From NCBI GenBank assembly GCA_022824525.1, contig JAJDZT010000143.1:1-64000 (forward strand): a DNA stretch of 64,000 nucleotides, given 5' to 3'. Source of the DNA: Silicimonas sp. Lineage in GTDB: Bacteria > Pseudomonadota > Alphaproteobacteria > Rhodobacterales > Rhodobacteraceae. Of the stretch, positions 28,901-38,057 are shown piece after piece; positions within the stretch are counted from its first letter, which is position 1, and every line of letters starts with the position of its first letter. The position numbers were made by a program, and so were the translations under genes. A model generated the notes under the pieces. That model was not told the origin of the DNA and did no database searches. It saw only the letters and a list, made by a program, of their open reading frames with translations.

Positions 28901-30130
28901 ATGACAACCGCAACACCACCCACGGGCACTGGCCCGCTTGGCAAACGCGAAGCGCGTTTGGCTTGGGGTCTGCTGTTCCCGACAATCGCCATTGTTTCCG
29001 CGGTGGTGATTTTGCCCTTGCTCGCGATCTTCTGGATCAGTGTAAAGCCAATCGGTTTGGCTGATCTCCGACCTCCTGCGCCTGTGGTACGGGAAGCGCT
29101 CCGCGGGTCCGACGATAACCTTCGCATTCAGTACAGGGTGCGAAATTCTAGCCAGTCAGAAGCCATCGCAGGTGTTACCCTCACCGATACGCTGCCCGTC
29201 GGTTTGTCGGTTCGTACCGCCGATGAGCGCTGTACGATTGATGACAAACAAATCAGATGCGATCTCGGCGATCTGGAAGGCGGCGACCGCGACGAGATAG
29301 AGATCTTTGTCACGACGGACGACGAAGAAGCTGCGGAAAATGCCGCTGAGGCATCTGTTCCGAGAATGACCGGCTCGGGCAACAACATTCTGACGAATTT
29401 CGAATTCACCGGGGAGAACTTTGCTCGTGTCTTCGACGGGAACGAGTTCTGGACCGTGCTTTGGGTGACGATGTTCTATACCGTCTTCGGAACCATAGGC
29501 GCGCTGCTATTTGGTCTGTTTGCGGCCCTGTTACTCAACAAGGAGTTTCGCGGGCAGGGTATCCTCAGAGGTTTGTACCTGTTCCCGTATGTTGCACCGG
29601 TTATTGCCGTCGCGTTTGCCTGGATCATACTGTTCGATCCGTTCTCAGGCTCCGCCAACGCCTTGTTGGTGCAGATGGGTGTGACAGATGAGGCCATTAA
29701 CTTTTTTGGAGAGCGACCGCTCGCCCTCATCATGGTGACAGTATTCGAGATCTGGCGATACTTCCCGCTGTCGTTCCTTTTCATCCTTGCACGCATGCAA
29801 TCCATCGACACGGACATGTACGAAGCAGCAGATATGGACGGCGCGTCCCCGTTCCAGAAGTTCTGGTATCTGAGCGTGCCACAACTCCTTGGAATTCTGA
29901 GCGTGCTTTTCCTGCTTCGCTTCATTTGGACCTTCAACAAGTTCGACGACATCTTCCTTCTGACAGGCGGCAACGCGGGCACGAGAACGTTGACGGTAAA
30001 TGTCTACGAACAAGCCTTTGCGATCTCGAACATCGGAGCAGGGGCGGCGGTGGCGGTCGTGATCTTTTGTTGCCTGCTCGCGTTTTCATTCTTCTTCTTC
30101 CGCTTCATCAGCAGAGAGGAGGGACTATGA
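28901..30130 (+). CDS. Sugar ABC permease (MalF type) with a DUF11-like domain inserted in the first periplasmic loop
   Basis: The 409-residue permease has its first helix at about 22-47, then a soluble insert at about 62-155, and then the usual five-helix core with the EAA loop (EAADMDGASPFQKFWYLSVP). The insert reads like a DUF11/Ig-type repeat: RIQYRVRNSS, TDTLPVGLSVRT, two cysteines (111 and 120) and LEGGDRDEIEIFV. Ordinary MalF-type permeases of this class are close to 300 residues. The insert may dock the binding protein, as the P2 loop does in E. coli MalF; this is inference. ATG 28901 is chosen over the upstream frame start. It overlaps the next gene by 4 bp. Confidence 0.92.
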   Translation: MTTATPPTGTGPLGKREARLAWGLLFPTIAIVSAVVILPLLAIFWISVKPIGLADLRPPAPVVREALRGSDDNLRIQYRVRNSSQSEAIAGVTLTDTLPVGLSVRTADERCTIDDKQIRCDLGDLEGGDRDEIEIFVTTDDEEAAENAAEASVPRMTGSGNNILTNFEFTGENFARVFDGNEFWTVLWVTMFYTVFGTIGALLFGLFAALLLNKEFRGQGILRGLYLFPYVAPVIAVAFAWIILFDPFSGSANALLVQMGVTDEAINFFGERPLALIMVTVFEIWRYFPLSFLFILARMQSIDTDMYEAADMDGASPFQKFWYLSVPQLLGILSVLFLLRFIWTFNKFDDIFLLTGGNAGTRTLTVNVYEQAFAISNIGAGAAVAVVIFCCLLAFSFFFFRFISREEGL

Positions 30131-31356
30131 GCCTTCTTCGCTATGGATACATTGCCGGACCGTTGATCGGTGCCCTCTGGACCTTCGTTATGGCGGTGAT
30201 CGCATGCATGGTGATGAGTTTCGCAACCGGTGAAGGCTTAAGGCCGGTACTGATCCCAAGTCTGATTTTCGGTGCATGGCTCGGGTTCGTTTGGCTGCCT
30301 GACGGTGGGCGAAGCCGTGGCGAACGGATCGTATGGAGCTCTGCTCTCGCCATCCTGCCAGCACTGGCGTTCCTTCTGGTCGATCCTGCAATCGTCGCCG
30401 CGGAAGGCACAAGCCTGACAACCTTGGTACTCACATGGATTTTGTTCGGTGTCGCGTCTGCCTGGCCACTGGAAGTGATGTTGCGTCCGCTGCCGTTTCG
30501 ATCCGCCAATCGGCACGAGTTTGAGGATGCGGTGATCCGCTTCCTTACCGGGTTCGGCTACGTCTTTTTTACGGCAATCGTTGCCATTCCCTTTTACGTG
30601 ATGGTGATGACCAGTCTGAAGAACCAGTCGGAGCTTCTGCAGAACCCGCTGGATTTCTCCATCGATCTCTCAAAAGGCTGGGGTTTGTTCAGAAGCTATC
30701 AGGAGCTGTTCGCCGACTTCAATTTCGGCACTTACCTTTGGACGTCCTTCTACGTTTCCGTCATCACAGTCTTCCTTACACTGCTTTTCAGTGTACCCGG
30801 AGCGTATGCTGTTGCCCGCCTGAGATTTCGCGGTCGAAAGGCATTCTCACGCTCGATCTTGTTGATCTACATGGTGCCAATGATCGTTTTGGCACTGCCC
30901 ATCTACATCGCGTTCTCTGTTACGGGCCTGCGAAACACGATCATCGGTCTTGTTCTGATCTATCCCGTCACAACTATTCCGGTCGCGCTTTACATGCTCC
31001 AGGGATACTTTCGCGGCTTGCCGGCAGAGGTAGAAGAAGCTGGTTTGATGGACGGCCTGAATCGTCTTCAGGTGATTTGGAAGATAACGCTCCCACTGGC
31101 GCTTCCCGCGCTCGCCAGCGTCAGCCTCTACGTCTTCATGATAGCTTGGAACGAGTTCTTGCTGGCTTTCATGCTGCTCGACGATCCGTCGATATTCACG
31201 CTGACGCGTGGGATCGCTTCGCTCAATTCGTCCGAGATCCCGAGGCAGCACCTGATGGCGGGCTCAGTTATCGCGACCGTACCGATTATGCTGCTCTTCC
31301 TTGGATTGGAAAGGTTCATGACCAAGGGACTGACGGCCGGTTCAGTGAAAGGATAG
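30127..31356 (+). CDS. Sugar ABC permease (MalG type) with an N-terminal membrane extension
   Basis: The core (about 135-409) is a standard MalG-type permease: FFTAIVAIPFYVMVMTSLKN, the periplasmic loop, and the EAA motif EVEEAGLMDGLNRLQVIWK which couples to the ATPase. Before it lie about 130 extra residues with roughly four hydrophobic segments (for example AGPLIGALWTFVMAVIACMV and IVWSSALAILPALAFLLV), making the protein 409 residues rather than about 280. The start at 30127 overlaps the first permease stop as ATGA. A much longer upstream frame antisense-like in composition was rejected. Confidence 0.92.
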   Translation: MSLLRYGYIAGPLIGALWTFVMAVIACMVMSFATGEGLRPVLIPSLIFGAWLGFVWLPDGGRSRGERIVWSSALAILPALAFLLVDPAIVAAEGTSLTTLVLTWILFGVASAWPLEVMLRPLPFRSANRHEFEDAVIRFLTGFGYVFFTAIVAIPFYVMVMTSLKNQSELLQNPLDFSIDLSKGWGLFRSYQELFADFNFGTYLWTSFYVSVITVFLTLLFSVPGAYAVARLRFRGRKAFSRSILLIYMVPMIVLALPIYIAFSVTGLRNTIIGLVLIYPVTTIPVALYMLQGYFRGLPAEVEEAGLMDGLNRLQVIWKITLPLALPALASVSLYVFMIAWNEFLLAFMLLDDPSIFTLTRGIASLNSSEIPRQHLMAGSVIATVPIMLLFLGLERFMTKGLTAGSVKG

Positions 31357-31362
31357 ACAGCG

Positions 31363-32622
31363 TTGGACTACGCAGCACTCGACACCAAGGCGCAGGAGAT
31401 TTTGCGTGGGAACGACCGCGGCACCTACACGGTCCCGACTTTCGGTCTCTATCCCTACCAATGGAATTGGGACAGCGCATTCGCGGCTTGGGGCTTCTCA
31501 ACCTTCGATGTCGACAGAGCTTGGGTCGAGATCGAAACTTTGTTTTCTGGTCAGTGGCCGAACGGAATGGTGCCCCACATCCTGTTCCACCAGGATGATC
31601 CCGGATACTACCCGGGGCCCGACGTCTGGGCGACCGAGGGCAAAGGTCCGATCCCGTCGTCTGGCATCACTCAACCTGCCGTAGCAGCCACGTTTGCGCG
31701 CAAGACGTGGGAGCGCAACAAGGGAAAGGGCGAAGCGCATGTGCGCGCCCTTTTTCCGATGATGAAGGCATGGCACGCGTGGTTCATGGCATGGCGGGCC
31801 GTCGACGGTGCCATTGTGGTCACCCATCCTTGGGAAGCCGGGCGTGACAACTGCGCTGACTGGGACAGCGCAATGGCAATGATCGAGCCAAGCGGCGTGG
31901 GAGAGTATACGCGTCGTGACACCAGCCACGTCGACGCCTCCATGCGGCCGACGAAAGCCGACTACGACCGGTACATTTGGCTCGTTCAACGCGGGCGAAG
32001 ACTTGGCTGGGATGATGCCGCTATGGCTGAAGATCGGCCGTTTGCCGTCGCCGACCCAACGCTCACTTTCATTCTCATGCGTGCCAACCGTGATCTCGCT
32101 CACATAGCGGAGGCATTGGGCGAAGACCGGAGCGAAATTGATAGTTGGACAAGAACACTGGAGAACGGCGCAGAGACGCTGCGCAATCCGGATACGGGGG
32201 TGTTTGATGCGATCAACCTCCGCTCGGGTGAGCATACCGGCCACGTGACATCAGCGTCTTTCCTTTGCTGGTATGCTCGTCTTGATGACCCACGTATGGG
32301 CGCAGAGCTGGCCAAGAGTTTCGCCTCTTGTCGCTATCCTGTGCCCAGCCTTGCTCTATCGTCGCCAGATTTCGATGGGATGCGCTATTGGCGTGGACCG
32401 ACATGGGCTATCATGAATGCGATGATCGCCATGGGCCTCAAAGACATGGGGTACGAAAATGAGGCGACGCACCTGCGCAGTGCAACTCGTGATTTGATCG
32501 CAGAGCATGGCTTTGCTGAATATTTTCATCCCGATAACGGCCAGCCTGCGGGTGGCGGGACATTTACTTGGACGGCGGCCGTTTGGCTCGCTTGGGCCAG
32601 CCCGAATGCGGAGGGGTTCTGA
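31363..32622 (+). CDS. MGH1/GH63-like glycoside hydrolase
   Basis: The 419-residue cytoplasmic protein has the (alpha/alpha)6-barrel pattern of GH63-type enzymes related to mannosylglycerate/glucosylglycerate hydrolases: [15 protein letters not shown] (about 26-40), [46 protein letters not shown] and [21 protein letters not shown]. The family position suggests cleavage of a small alpha-glycoside imported by the surrounding ABC system. Start is TTG 31363 with AAGGA upstream. The stop overlaps the ATPase start (TGATG). The exact substrate is inference. Confidence 0.88.
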   Translation: MDYAALDTKAQEILRGNDRGTYTVPTFGLYPYQWNWDSAFAAWGFSTFDVDRAWVEIETLFSGQWPNGMVPHILFHQDDPGYYPGPDVWATEGKGPIPSSGITQPAVAATFARKTWERNKGKGEAHVRALFPMMKAWHAWFMAWRAVDGAIVVTHPWEAGRDNCADWDSAMAMIEPSGVGEYTRRDTSHVDASMRPTKADYDRYIWLVQRGRRLGWDDAAMAEDRPFAVADPTLTFILMRANRDLAHIAEALGEDRSEIDSWTRTLENGAETLRNPDTGVFDAINLRSGEHTGHVTSASFLCWYARLDDPRMGAELAKSFASCRYPVPSLALSSPDFDGMRYWRGPTWAIMNAMIAMGLKDMGYENEATHLRSATRDLIAEHGFAEYFHPDNGQPAGGGTFTWTAAVWLAWASPNAEGF

Positions 32623-33638
32623 TGGGCGCGATCACGCTGCAATCTGTTGAAAAGTGGTATGACGAGCTTCAGGTCATCAAGGGGATCGACCTGGAAATCT
32701 CAGAGGGTGAGTTCGTCGTCTTTGTCGGCCCTTCCGGCTGCGGAAAGTCGACCCTTCTCCGTATGATCGGCGGCCTTGAAGAAATCAGCCGTGGAAAACT
32801 TCTGATTGACAGTGAAGATAAAACGGCAGACCCGCCAGCGAAACGCGGCCTGACAATGGTTTTCCAGTCTTACGCGCTCTATCCGCATATGAGTGTGCGC
32901 GACAACATGGGTTTCTCGCTGAAAACGGCTGGCGCGCCTAAATCCGAGATTGCCGAGAAAGTGGATGCAGCGGCCAAAGTCCTCAAGTTAGAGCCTTATC
33001 TTGACCGGCGACCCAAGGCCCTATCGGGTGGGCAACGGCAGCGCGTGGCGATCGGTCGATCGATCGTGCGCGACCCGACGGCTTTTCTTTTTGACGAGCC
33101 TTTGTCGAACCTGGATGCGGCTCTCCGTGTCGAAATGCGTTACGAAATCGCGAAACTGCACCAGTCACTCAAACGAACGATGATCTATGTCACGCACGAT
33201 CAAGTGGAGGCGATGACGCTTGCCGACCGTATCGTTGTTCTGGAGTTTGGCGTTATCGCCCAAGTGGGTTCACCGCGGGAGCTTTACGAAAACCCTGCAA
33301 ACCTATTTGTGGCCGAGTTCATAGGCTCACCGAAGATGAACATCATCGATGTCTCGGGTGCCCTTCGCCTGCCCGAGACGCGTGGCGCATCCAAGATTGG
33401 CATCCGGCCCGAACACATGTCGGTCGGCGCGGAGGGTGAAGGACTTCTGGATGGGACAATCGATGTTCTGGAGTACCTAGGCGCAGACACTTTCCTGATC
33501 ATCGACGGAGGTGACGTTGGACAGATCACGGTTCGTACCGACGGCGATACCGACCTTAAGGAAGGTCAGCGTGTTGGTCTCATCGCCCCAACGGAGCGAC
33601 TTCACTTCTTCGGATCGGATGGGCTAGCGATCAAATAA
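32622..33638 (+). CDS. Sugar ABC transporter ATP-binding protein (UgpC/MsmK type)
   Basis: The 338-residue ATPase energises the two permeases above. Walker [10 protein letters not shown] (near 36-44), Q-loop [12 protein letters not shown], signature [14 protein letters not shown], Walker [12 protein letters not shown] and switch histidine in YVTHDQVEA are all present, followed by the C-terminal OB-type regulatory domain ([10 protein letters not shown]). Start ATG 32622 follows GAGGGG and overlaps the hydrolase stop by one base. This subtype is often shared among several carbohydrate importers. Confidence 0.96.
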   Translation: MGAITLQSVEKWYDELQVIKGIDLEISEGEFVVFVGPSGCGKSTLLRMIGGLEEISRGKLLIDSEDKTADPPAKRGLTMVFQSYALYPHMSVRDNMGFSLKTAGAPKSEIAEKVDAAAKVLKLEPYLDRRPKALSGGQRQRVAIGRSIVRDPTAFLFDEPLSNLDAALRVEMRYEIAKLHQSLKRTMIYVTHDQVEAMTLADRIVVLEFGVIAQVGSPRELYENPANLFVAEFIGSPKMNIIDVSGALRLPETRGASKIGIRPEHMSVGAEGEGLLDGTIDVLEYLGADTFLIIDGGDVGQITVRTDGDTDLKEGQRVGLIAPTERLHFFGSDGLAIK

Positions 33639-33697
33639 GTTGCCCATTCAACACGTTGGAAAGGTCTAGTTCATAAGATTGGGATTTGAACGGTTAC

Positions 33698-33712
33698 CGA
33701 AACCGGTTATCG
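33698..33712. promoter_or_regulatory. Second LacI-type operator copy in the L,D-transpeptidase promoter
   Basis: CGAAACCGGTTATCG keeps ten consecutive bases (CGAAACCGGTT minus the outer arm) of the palindrome at 26335, with core AACCGGTT (33701-33708). It sits between a good -35 box TTGAAC (33686-33691) and a possible -10 TATCGT (33708-33713), 46 bp before the L,D-transpeptidase start and 60 bp after the transport operon. It could repress that gene or help loop DNA across the operon. Confidence 0.55.
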
Positions 33713-33743
33713 TTCTGGAAAAAGCAGCTTTGGGCTGAAAAAG

Positions 33744-34241
33744 ATGAGAGCAGTTTCAAGACGGGGCATACTCGCGCTGATGCTTGCGGGTTTGGCCGGG
33801 TGCACTTCGAAGTTCCGAAGTTACAACGGCCCGGCAGTCACGAAGATCATCGTGTTCAAAAGCGCGCGATACATGCACCTGATGCACGGCAAGCAGGTTC
33901 TGAAGTCCTATCGCATCGATCTTGGATTTGCGCCAATTGGACACAAAGCAGTTGAGGGCGACGGACGGACGCCCGAGGGTATGTACTATATCGACCGGCG
34001 CAACCCTGATAGCGACTTCCATCTTTCACTGGGTATCAGCTACCCAAACGCACGGGATCGCGCGCGCGCCCAGAAGCTCGGAAAGTCACCAGGTGGCGAT
34101 ATCTTCATCCATGGTCGGGGAAATCCGGTCGGCTATCTTATGCGCGACTGGACATGGGGCTGCATCGCAGTCACCAACGATGAAATGGAAGAGATTTACG
34201 CGATGGTACGCACCGGCACCCCGATCGCGATCTATAGATAG
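33744..34241 (+). CDS. L,D-transpeptidase (YkuD) lipoprotein
   Basis: YkuD enzymes make 3-3 cross-links in peptidoglycan or attach proteins to it. The 165-residue protein has a lipoprotein signal (RRGILALMLAGLAGC, lipidation at Cys20) and a compact YkuD domain with the substrate loop TPEGMYYIDRRN, HGRG (His123) and the catalytic TWGCIAVTN with Cys140. Length is small but complete for the family. A possible LacI-type operator overlaps its promoter. The ribosome binding site is weak. Confidence 0.9.
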   Translation: MRAVSRRGILALMLAGLAGCTSKFRSYNGPAVTKIIVFKSARYMHLMHGKQVLKSYRIDLGFAPIGHKAVEGDGRTPEGMYYIDRRNPDSDFHLSLGISYPNARDRARAQKLGKSPGGDIFIHGRGNPVGYLMRDWTWGCIAVTNDEMEEIYAMVRTGTPIAIYR

Positions 34242-34263
34242 AAGCTGCTACCCTGAATGAAAG

Positions 34264-35805
34264 TCACTTAACGTCTTTGCGAAGCTCGGTTTCTTCGACG
34301 GGTGGGGCGTCAGCATTCGCCGTTTCCACGTTTGCTTCATCGTCATTCACGTCATCATCGCCTTCCATCGGCGTTTCCGCCTCGTCTTCAACCAACTCGG
34401 CGTCCTCAAGCTCATCCGTCGGGCCTTCGATCTGCCCAACGATCAACGGCAACATCTCCGCGCCCGATGGAAGTGCGGCGCTTGGGTTATCGGTTTGGCG
34501 CCAACTTAGCGTGTCAAATGCACCGCAATTCTCACAAACCGGAGCCCAACCACCATGAGCCTTCTGACAGTTGTCACATACCCATTGTGGATCACGCGGC
34601 GCAGTCAATGCTCGTGCCAGCCAACCCTTGACCACGGCGTCGTCCGCACCCGATCCCTTTTCTATAGCCGCCATTATGGCAAGCGATCGTGTTGACGGAT
34701 CCTTTTCTGCAAGATCGCCCAAAGCACTTCTGGCACCCGGAAAGTCTTCTGCCGCGATCAGCAATTCAGCCTTGAGCATTTTGGTTTCTGGGTTCTCCAG
34801 ATGCTGGCCGGTCAGGACCGCAAATCGCGCGAGGCGCTCCTTGGGAGTCTCGTTTGGCTTTATGCGCGCGAAAGCCGCCGCCAGATCGGGGTGCGGTTGA
34901 ACCGACCAAGCTTTCTTGACGACACGCATCGCGTTCTTTGGCTTTCCGTCTGCGATGTATCCGTCCGCCGCCATGACTGCTGCCGGTATCAAATCAGGAG
35001 ACAGCCTATTGGCCTCGATAGCCGCCTCTCTTGCTTCGATGGCCTTGTTTTCGTCTGCAACGTCCTTCGCTTGACCGAGCGCAAGAACGGCATCTCGCCG
35101 TTTGTGCACGTCACGCGGCAATCCACCGTGCTTCAACTTTGCGCCCAGTGTTCTTCGCGCACCCGCCCAGTCATGGGCACCTGCTTGAAGCTCCAGAAGT
35201 ATATCCTGCGTTTCGATGTGCTTCGGCTTCAGCGCAAAGGCCTTCTCCGCCAATTTCATGGCTTTGTCAGTGTCGCCGTCTTCAAGCTGTTGCTTCATCA
35301 GGCCTCTAACGCCCACGAAACGGGTCTTGTCGTCTTTGAGAAGCCGTTTGTACGCCTGTGTGGCCTTGGACTTGTCGCCCGCCTGTTCTGCCGCCTGAGC
35401 GGTCAGCAGCGTGGTCAATTCCGGTCGCTCCAAAAGCCTTTCAGCCTTATCTGCTTTCGACATTGCAAGGCGCGACTCGCCCGACGCCAAAGCCATCATG
35501 CCCTCGGCAAGAGCATCGTAACCCCTGCGTTCCCGACGGCGATCAAAAAAACGGTTTATGGCCGTCGTATCGCCAAGAGCAAACCGAATGAACGCAACGA
35601 TAAGGCCTACAATTCTGAAAAGCAGCCAGCTTGCCACCATCAAAAGGATCAGACCGATCACGGACTCGAGCGGACCAAGCGTGACTTCGGTACCTGCGAC
35701 GGCGATGCGGATACCGCCATCCGCTTCCATCAATGCGCCGGTTGCCCACGTGCCCGCGACAACGATACCGAGGAAAATTGCAATCTTGATCAGGGTCCAA
35801 AGCAT
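34264..35805 (-). CDS. hemY: HemY-type membrane protein with TPR repeats and C-terminal zinc ribbon
   Basis: This 513-residue protein is the alphaproteobacterial HemY/COG3898 type linked to heme synthesis genes; it is not protoporphyrinogen oxidase, and its molecular role is unclear. Two transmembrane helices (about 6-26 and 45-72) make the HemY_N domain; TPR-like helices follow to about 400. A zinc ribbon CDNCQKAHGGWAPVCENCGAF, split by a 13-residue gap between cysteine pairs, lies near 416-436. The tail is long and acidic. It follows mic60 by 9 bp on the same strand. Confidence 0.92.
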   Translation of the reverse strand: MLWTLIKIAIFLGIVVAGTWATGALMEADGGIRIAVAGTEVTLGPLESVIGLILLMVASWLLFRIVGLIVAFIRFALGDTTAINRFFDRRRERRGYDALAEGMMALASGESRLAMSKADKAERLLERPELTTLLTAQAAEQAGDKSKATQAYKRLLKDDKTRFVGVRGLMKQQLEDGDTDKAMKLAEKAFALKPKHIETQDILLELQAGAHDWAGARRTLGAKLKHGGLPRDVHKRRDAVLALGQAKDVADENKAIEAREAAIEANRLSPDLIPAAVMAADGYIADGKPKNAMRVVKKAWSVQPHPDLAAAFARIKPNETPKERLARFAVLTGQHLENPETKMLKAELLIAAEDFPGARSALGDLAEKDPSTRSLAIMAAIEKGSGADDAVVKGWLARALTAPRDPQWVCDNCQKAHGGWAPVCENCGAFDTLSWRQTDNPSAALPSGAEMLPLIVGQIEGPTDELEDAELVEDEAETPMEGDDDVNDDEANVETANADAPPVEETELRKDVK

Positions 35806-35814
35806 AACTTTTAC

Positions 35815-37203
35815 TCAGTTAGTTGCGGTCAGTTCATCGATAGCTGCAAGTGCGGCGAGCCTGGTTTGAGCTTGCTCAAGCCAATCCGCCAAGGCTGACT
35901 TGCCTGCCTCCGGCATGTCTTCGAGTTCCGTCACGGCTGCGCTCAAATCGCCTTCGTCCAGACGCGCTTCCGCACGGGACAGAACAGCGTCGGGTCCATC
36001 GCCTTCTTGTTCCGTCAATGATCTGGCGTTCGTCCGGCGCTTCAAAAAGGCAGTTAATCTCTCTCCTGTCGAAGCGTCTTCACTAACGACCGAACTCGCA
36101 GAGAGTGCGGCGCGCGCAGCGTCAGGGAAACTGTCACGGAGAGATTTGAACGTAGGAACGCCATTGTCCGCGTTCGCAGAGAGGGCTTCAGGAACGGGAC
36201 CAAGTGCGGGAAGAACGTCAGCATAGCTCGCACCCGCCTCAACAGCCGCTTTGAGATCCACCAAAGCTGCTTGCTTTTGGGCCATGGCTGCCAACTCGGC
36301 CTCACGGGCTTCCGCGGCTGCGGCGATTTCCTGAGCTTCAGCTTCGGACGCCGCCCGTGCCTCTGCCGCTCTGAGCGTAATCTGTTCGGCTTCGGCCTGA
36401 GCCTCGGCAAGACGAGTCTCAGCGTTTACCATCATTTCTTCAATGCGCGCTCGCAAATCGCTCAGCTCGTCGCCGGTTGCAAGTTCGCCAGCCTCCGGAA
36501 CTGCTGTCTCCAAAGCAACGATCCTGTCGTCCAGTTCGTTCGCCTTGGTTTCAAAAGCAGCCGCCGTGTCGCTCAGACTTCCTCTGAGATCGGAGAGGCT
36601 GGCCTCGAGTTGATTGAGAGTCTCTGCAATCGATCCGATCTCGGTTTCCAGAGGCGAAAAATCGACGTCCTGTGCGGGCGTGTTCTGCAATGCGCTGATG
36701 CCGCTTTCGAGTTCGGATAAGGCCGCAGTGTTGGCCGCAATCCCAGCGCTCAGCTCTGTGTCGTCAAATGCTGGCGCTTCGGGCCTAGGCGCGAGTGAAG
36801 ACGCAAAGTAGCCAATCGCCCCGGCAATGATGCCGCCGAAAACCAAAGCGAGTACCGAAGCACCCCCTCCAATTGACTTTGTTTCGTACGCATCATTGGC
36901 GAGAACTTCTTCCTGATCGTCTTCTGTGCGCCCCCCTTCTTGAACACTGTCGAGACTTTCAGGGTCTTCAGGTTTATCCGCAGACTCTGCATCAGCTTGC
37001 GTTGCAGTATCTTCGTCCTGATCAGGGGGGAAATCTCCGGCTTCAGCCTCAACTTCGGAAGCCTCGCTTTCGATAGTGATCGGGTCATCTAGGATCGATT
37101 CGGCATCGGAAGCTTCTGGCTTTTTGCCGGTATCGATGGCGGCAATATCCTCGTTATCCTTTGATTTCTCACTCTTTTCAGAAGACTTGGACTTTCCCGC
37201 CAC
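35815..37203 (-). CDS. Alphaproteobacterial mitofilin (Mic60) homologue
   Basis: The protein has a long acidic N-terminal region, one transmembrane helix (SVLALVFGGIIAGAIGYFA), a coiled coil rich in Ala and Glu, and the C-terminal mitofilin signature (SLRDSFPDAARAA, DLSAAVTELEDMPE, ALADWLEQAQTRLAAL). Homologues shape membranes at contact sites and are encoded with hemY and hemD in alphaproteobacteria, as here. GTG 37203 (462 residues, AAAGG upstream) is a reasonable start; the frame is open further to a TTG at 37257. The start is uncertain. Confidence 0.88.
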   Translation of the reverse strand: MAGKSKSSEKSEKSKDNEDIAAIDTGKKPEASDAESILDDPITIESEASEVEAEAGDFPPDQDEDTATQADAESADKPEDPESLDSVQEGGRTEDDQEEVLANDAYETKSIGGGASVLALVFGGIIAGAIGYFASSLAPRPEAPAFDDTELSAGIAANTAALSELESGISALQNTPAQDVDFSPLETEIGSIAETLNQLEASLSDLRGSLSDTAAAFETKANELDDRIVALETAVPEAGELATGDELSDLRARIEEMMVNAETRLAEAQAEAEQITLRAAEARAASEAEAQEIAAAAEAREAELAAMAQKQAALVDLKAAVEAGASYADVLPALGPVPEALSANADNGVPTFKSLRDSFPDAARAALSASSVVSEDASTGERLTAFLKRRTNARSLTEQEGDGPDAVLSRAEARLDEGDLSAAVTELEDMPEAGKSALADWLEQAQTRLAALAAIDELTATN

Positions 37204-37296
37204 AGCTGCTGCCTTTTGCTTGGACGCCAAAAACACGTCCGGTGTCACTCTCAGCAAAGTGTAGCCCCGGTCTCAAAGGTCAACAAGGACAGGGCC

Positions 37297-37986
37297 TTAG
37301 AAAGCCTCCGCGACCAAATCGATCATCGCCGAACGCTCAGATTTCGCTGCGATTGTCGTTTCATTGTCCGTTTTCGCCCGTTCGTTCCAAGCGTCTGCCA
37401 CGGCTTTGCTCATGGCGATGACACGCGTTGAAACATGACATTCGTAAGCCGCCACAAGCTGAGCTGATCTGGGCGAGAACAATGGCAGGACAGCCCGCCC
37501 TTCTCTCAGCAATGCTTGCGCGTCGTCGCTGAGCAGAACTTCCAGCTGTTCGTATACGACGACGTCATCTACCAGAACACCAAGGTCCGATGCTCGCTTT
37601 GCCAAGTCACCTCGACTGTGCCGCCCACGAATGTGAAGGGCGGGGGCGTCGACTTCCTCAATTCGTGCAATCAAATCGTCAACATTTGCGCCGAGACACG
37701 TGGCGTTCGCTCCGAAGGAACGCGCACTCGCTGCCGTGCGTTCACCAACCGTCACGACAGCGCGTCCTGCCAATTCGGTTCCGACGGCACCTACGGCGTT
37801 TCCGGACGTAAGAATTAGAGTGCGGTAGCCATTCAGATCGACGTCATTGCCAAGTGGAGCAATCCGCATAATCGGCGAAACTAAGCATGTCGGTCGATAC
37901 CCCAGACGCTCTTCAAGATCTGAAAGAAAGGATCGAGATTGCGGCTCCGGTCTGGTCAGGAGCAAAACGGAACCAGCTTGTGTCAC
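37297..37986 (-). CDS. hemD: Uroporphyrinogen-III synthase
   Basis: HemD closes and isomerises hydroxymethylbilane to uroporphyrinogen III. The 229 residues follow the weakly conserved HemD pattern: [10 protein letters not shown] at the N-terminus, [36 protein letters not shown] and LFSPRSAQ. It is first in the hemD-mic60-hemY line and divergent from tsaD with 71 bp between. hemC, which is commonly the gene before hemD, is not found here. Confidence 0.9.
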   Translation of the reverse strand: MTQAGSVLLLTRPEPQSRSFLSDLEERLGYRPTCLVSPIMRIAPLGNDVDLNGYRTLILTSGNAVGAVGTELAGRAVVTVGERTAASARSFGANATCLGANVDDLIARIEEVDAPALHIRGRHSRGDLAKRASDLGVLVDDVVVYEQLEVLLSDDAQALLREGRAVLPLFSPRSAQLVAAYECHVSTRVIAMSKAVADAWNERAKTDNETTIAAKSERSAMIDLVAEAF

Positions 37987-38057
37987 GGGTGGCGCCTCGC
38001 TTGTACGGCAGGTTGGCCAGTGTTACCTGCGAGCTTGAAACCACGCAAGGTTCTGAC

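Noticed and set aside
29926..30126. Long N-terminal extension of the second permease
   Set aside because: This part overlaps the first permease in another frame and reads as arginine-rich noise; the ATGA overlap at 30127 gives the natural start.
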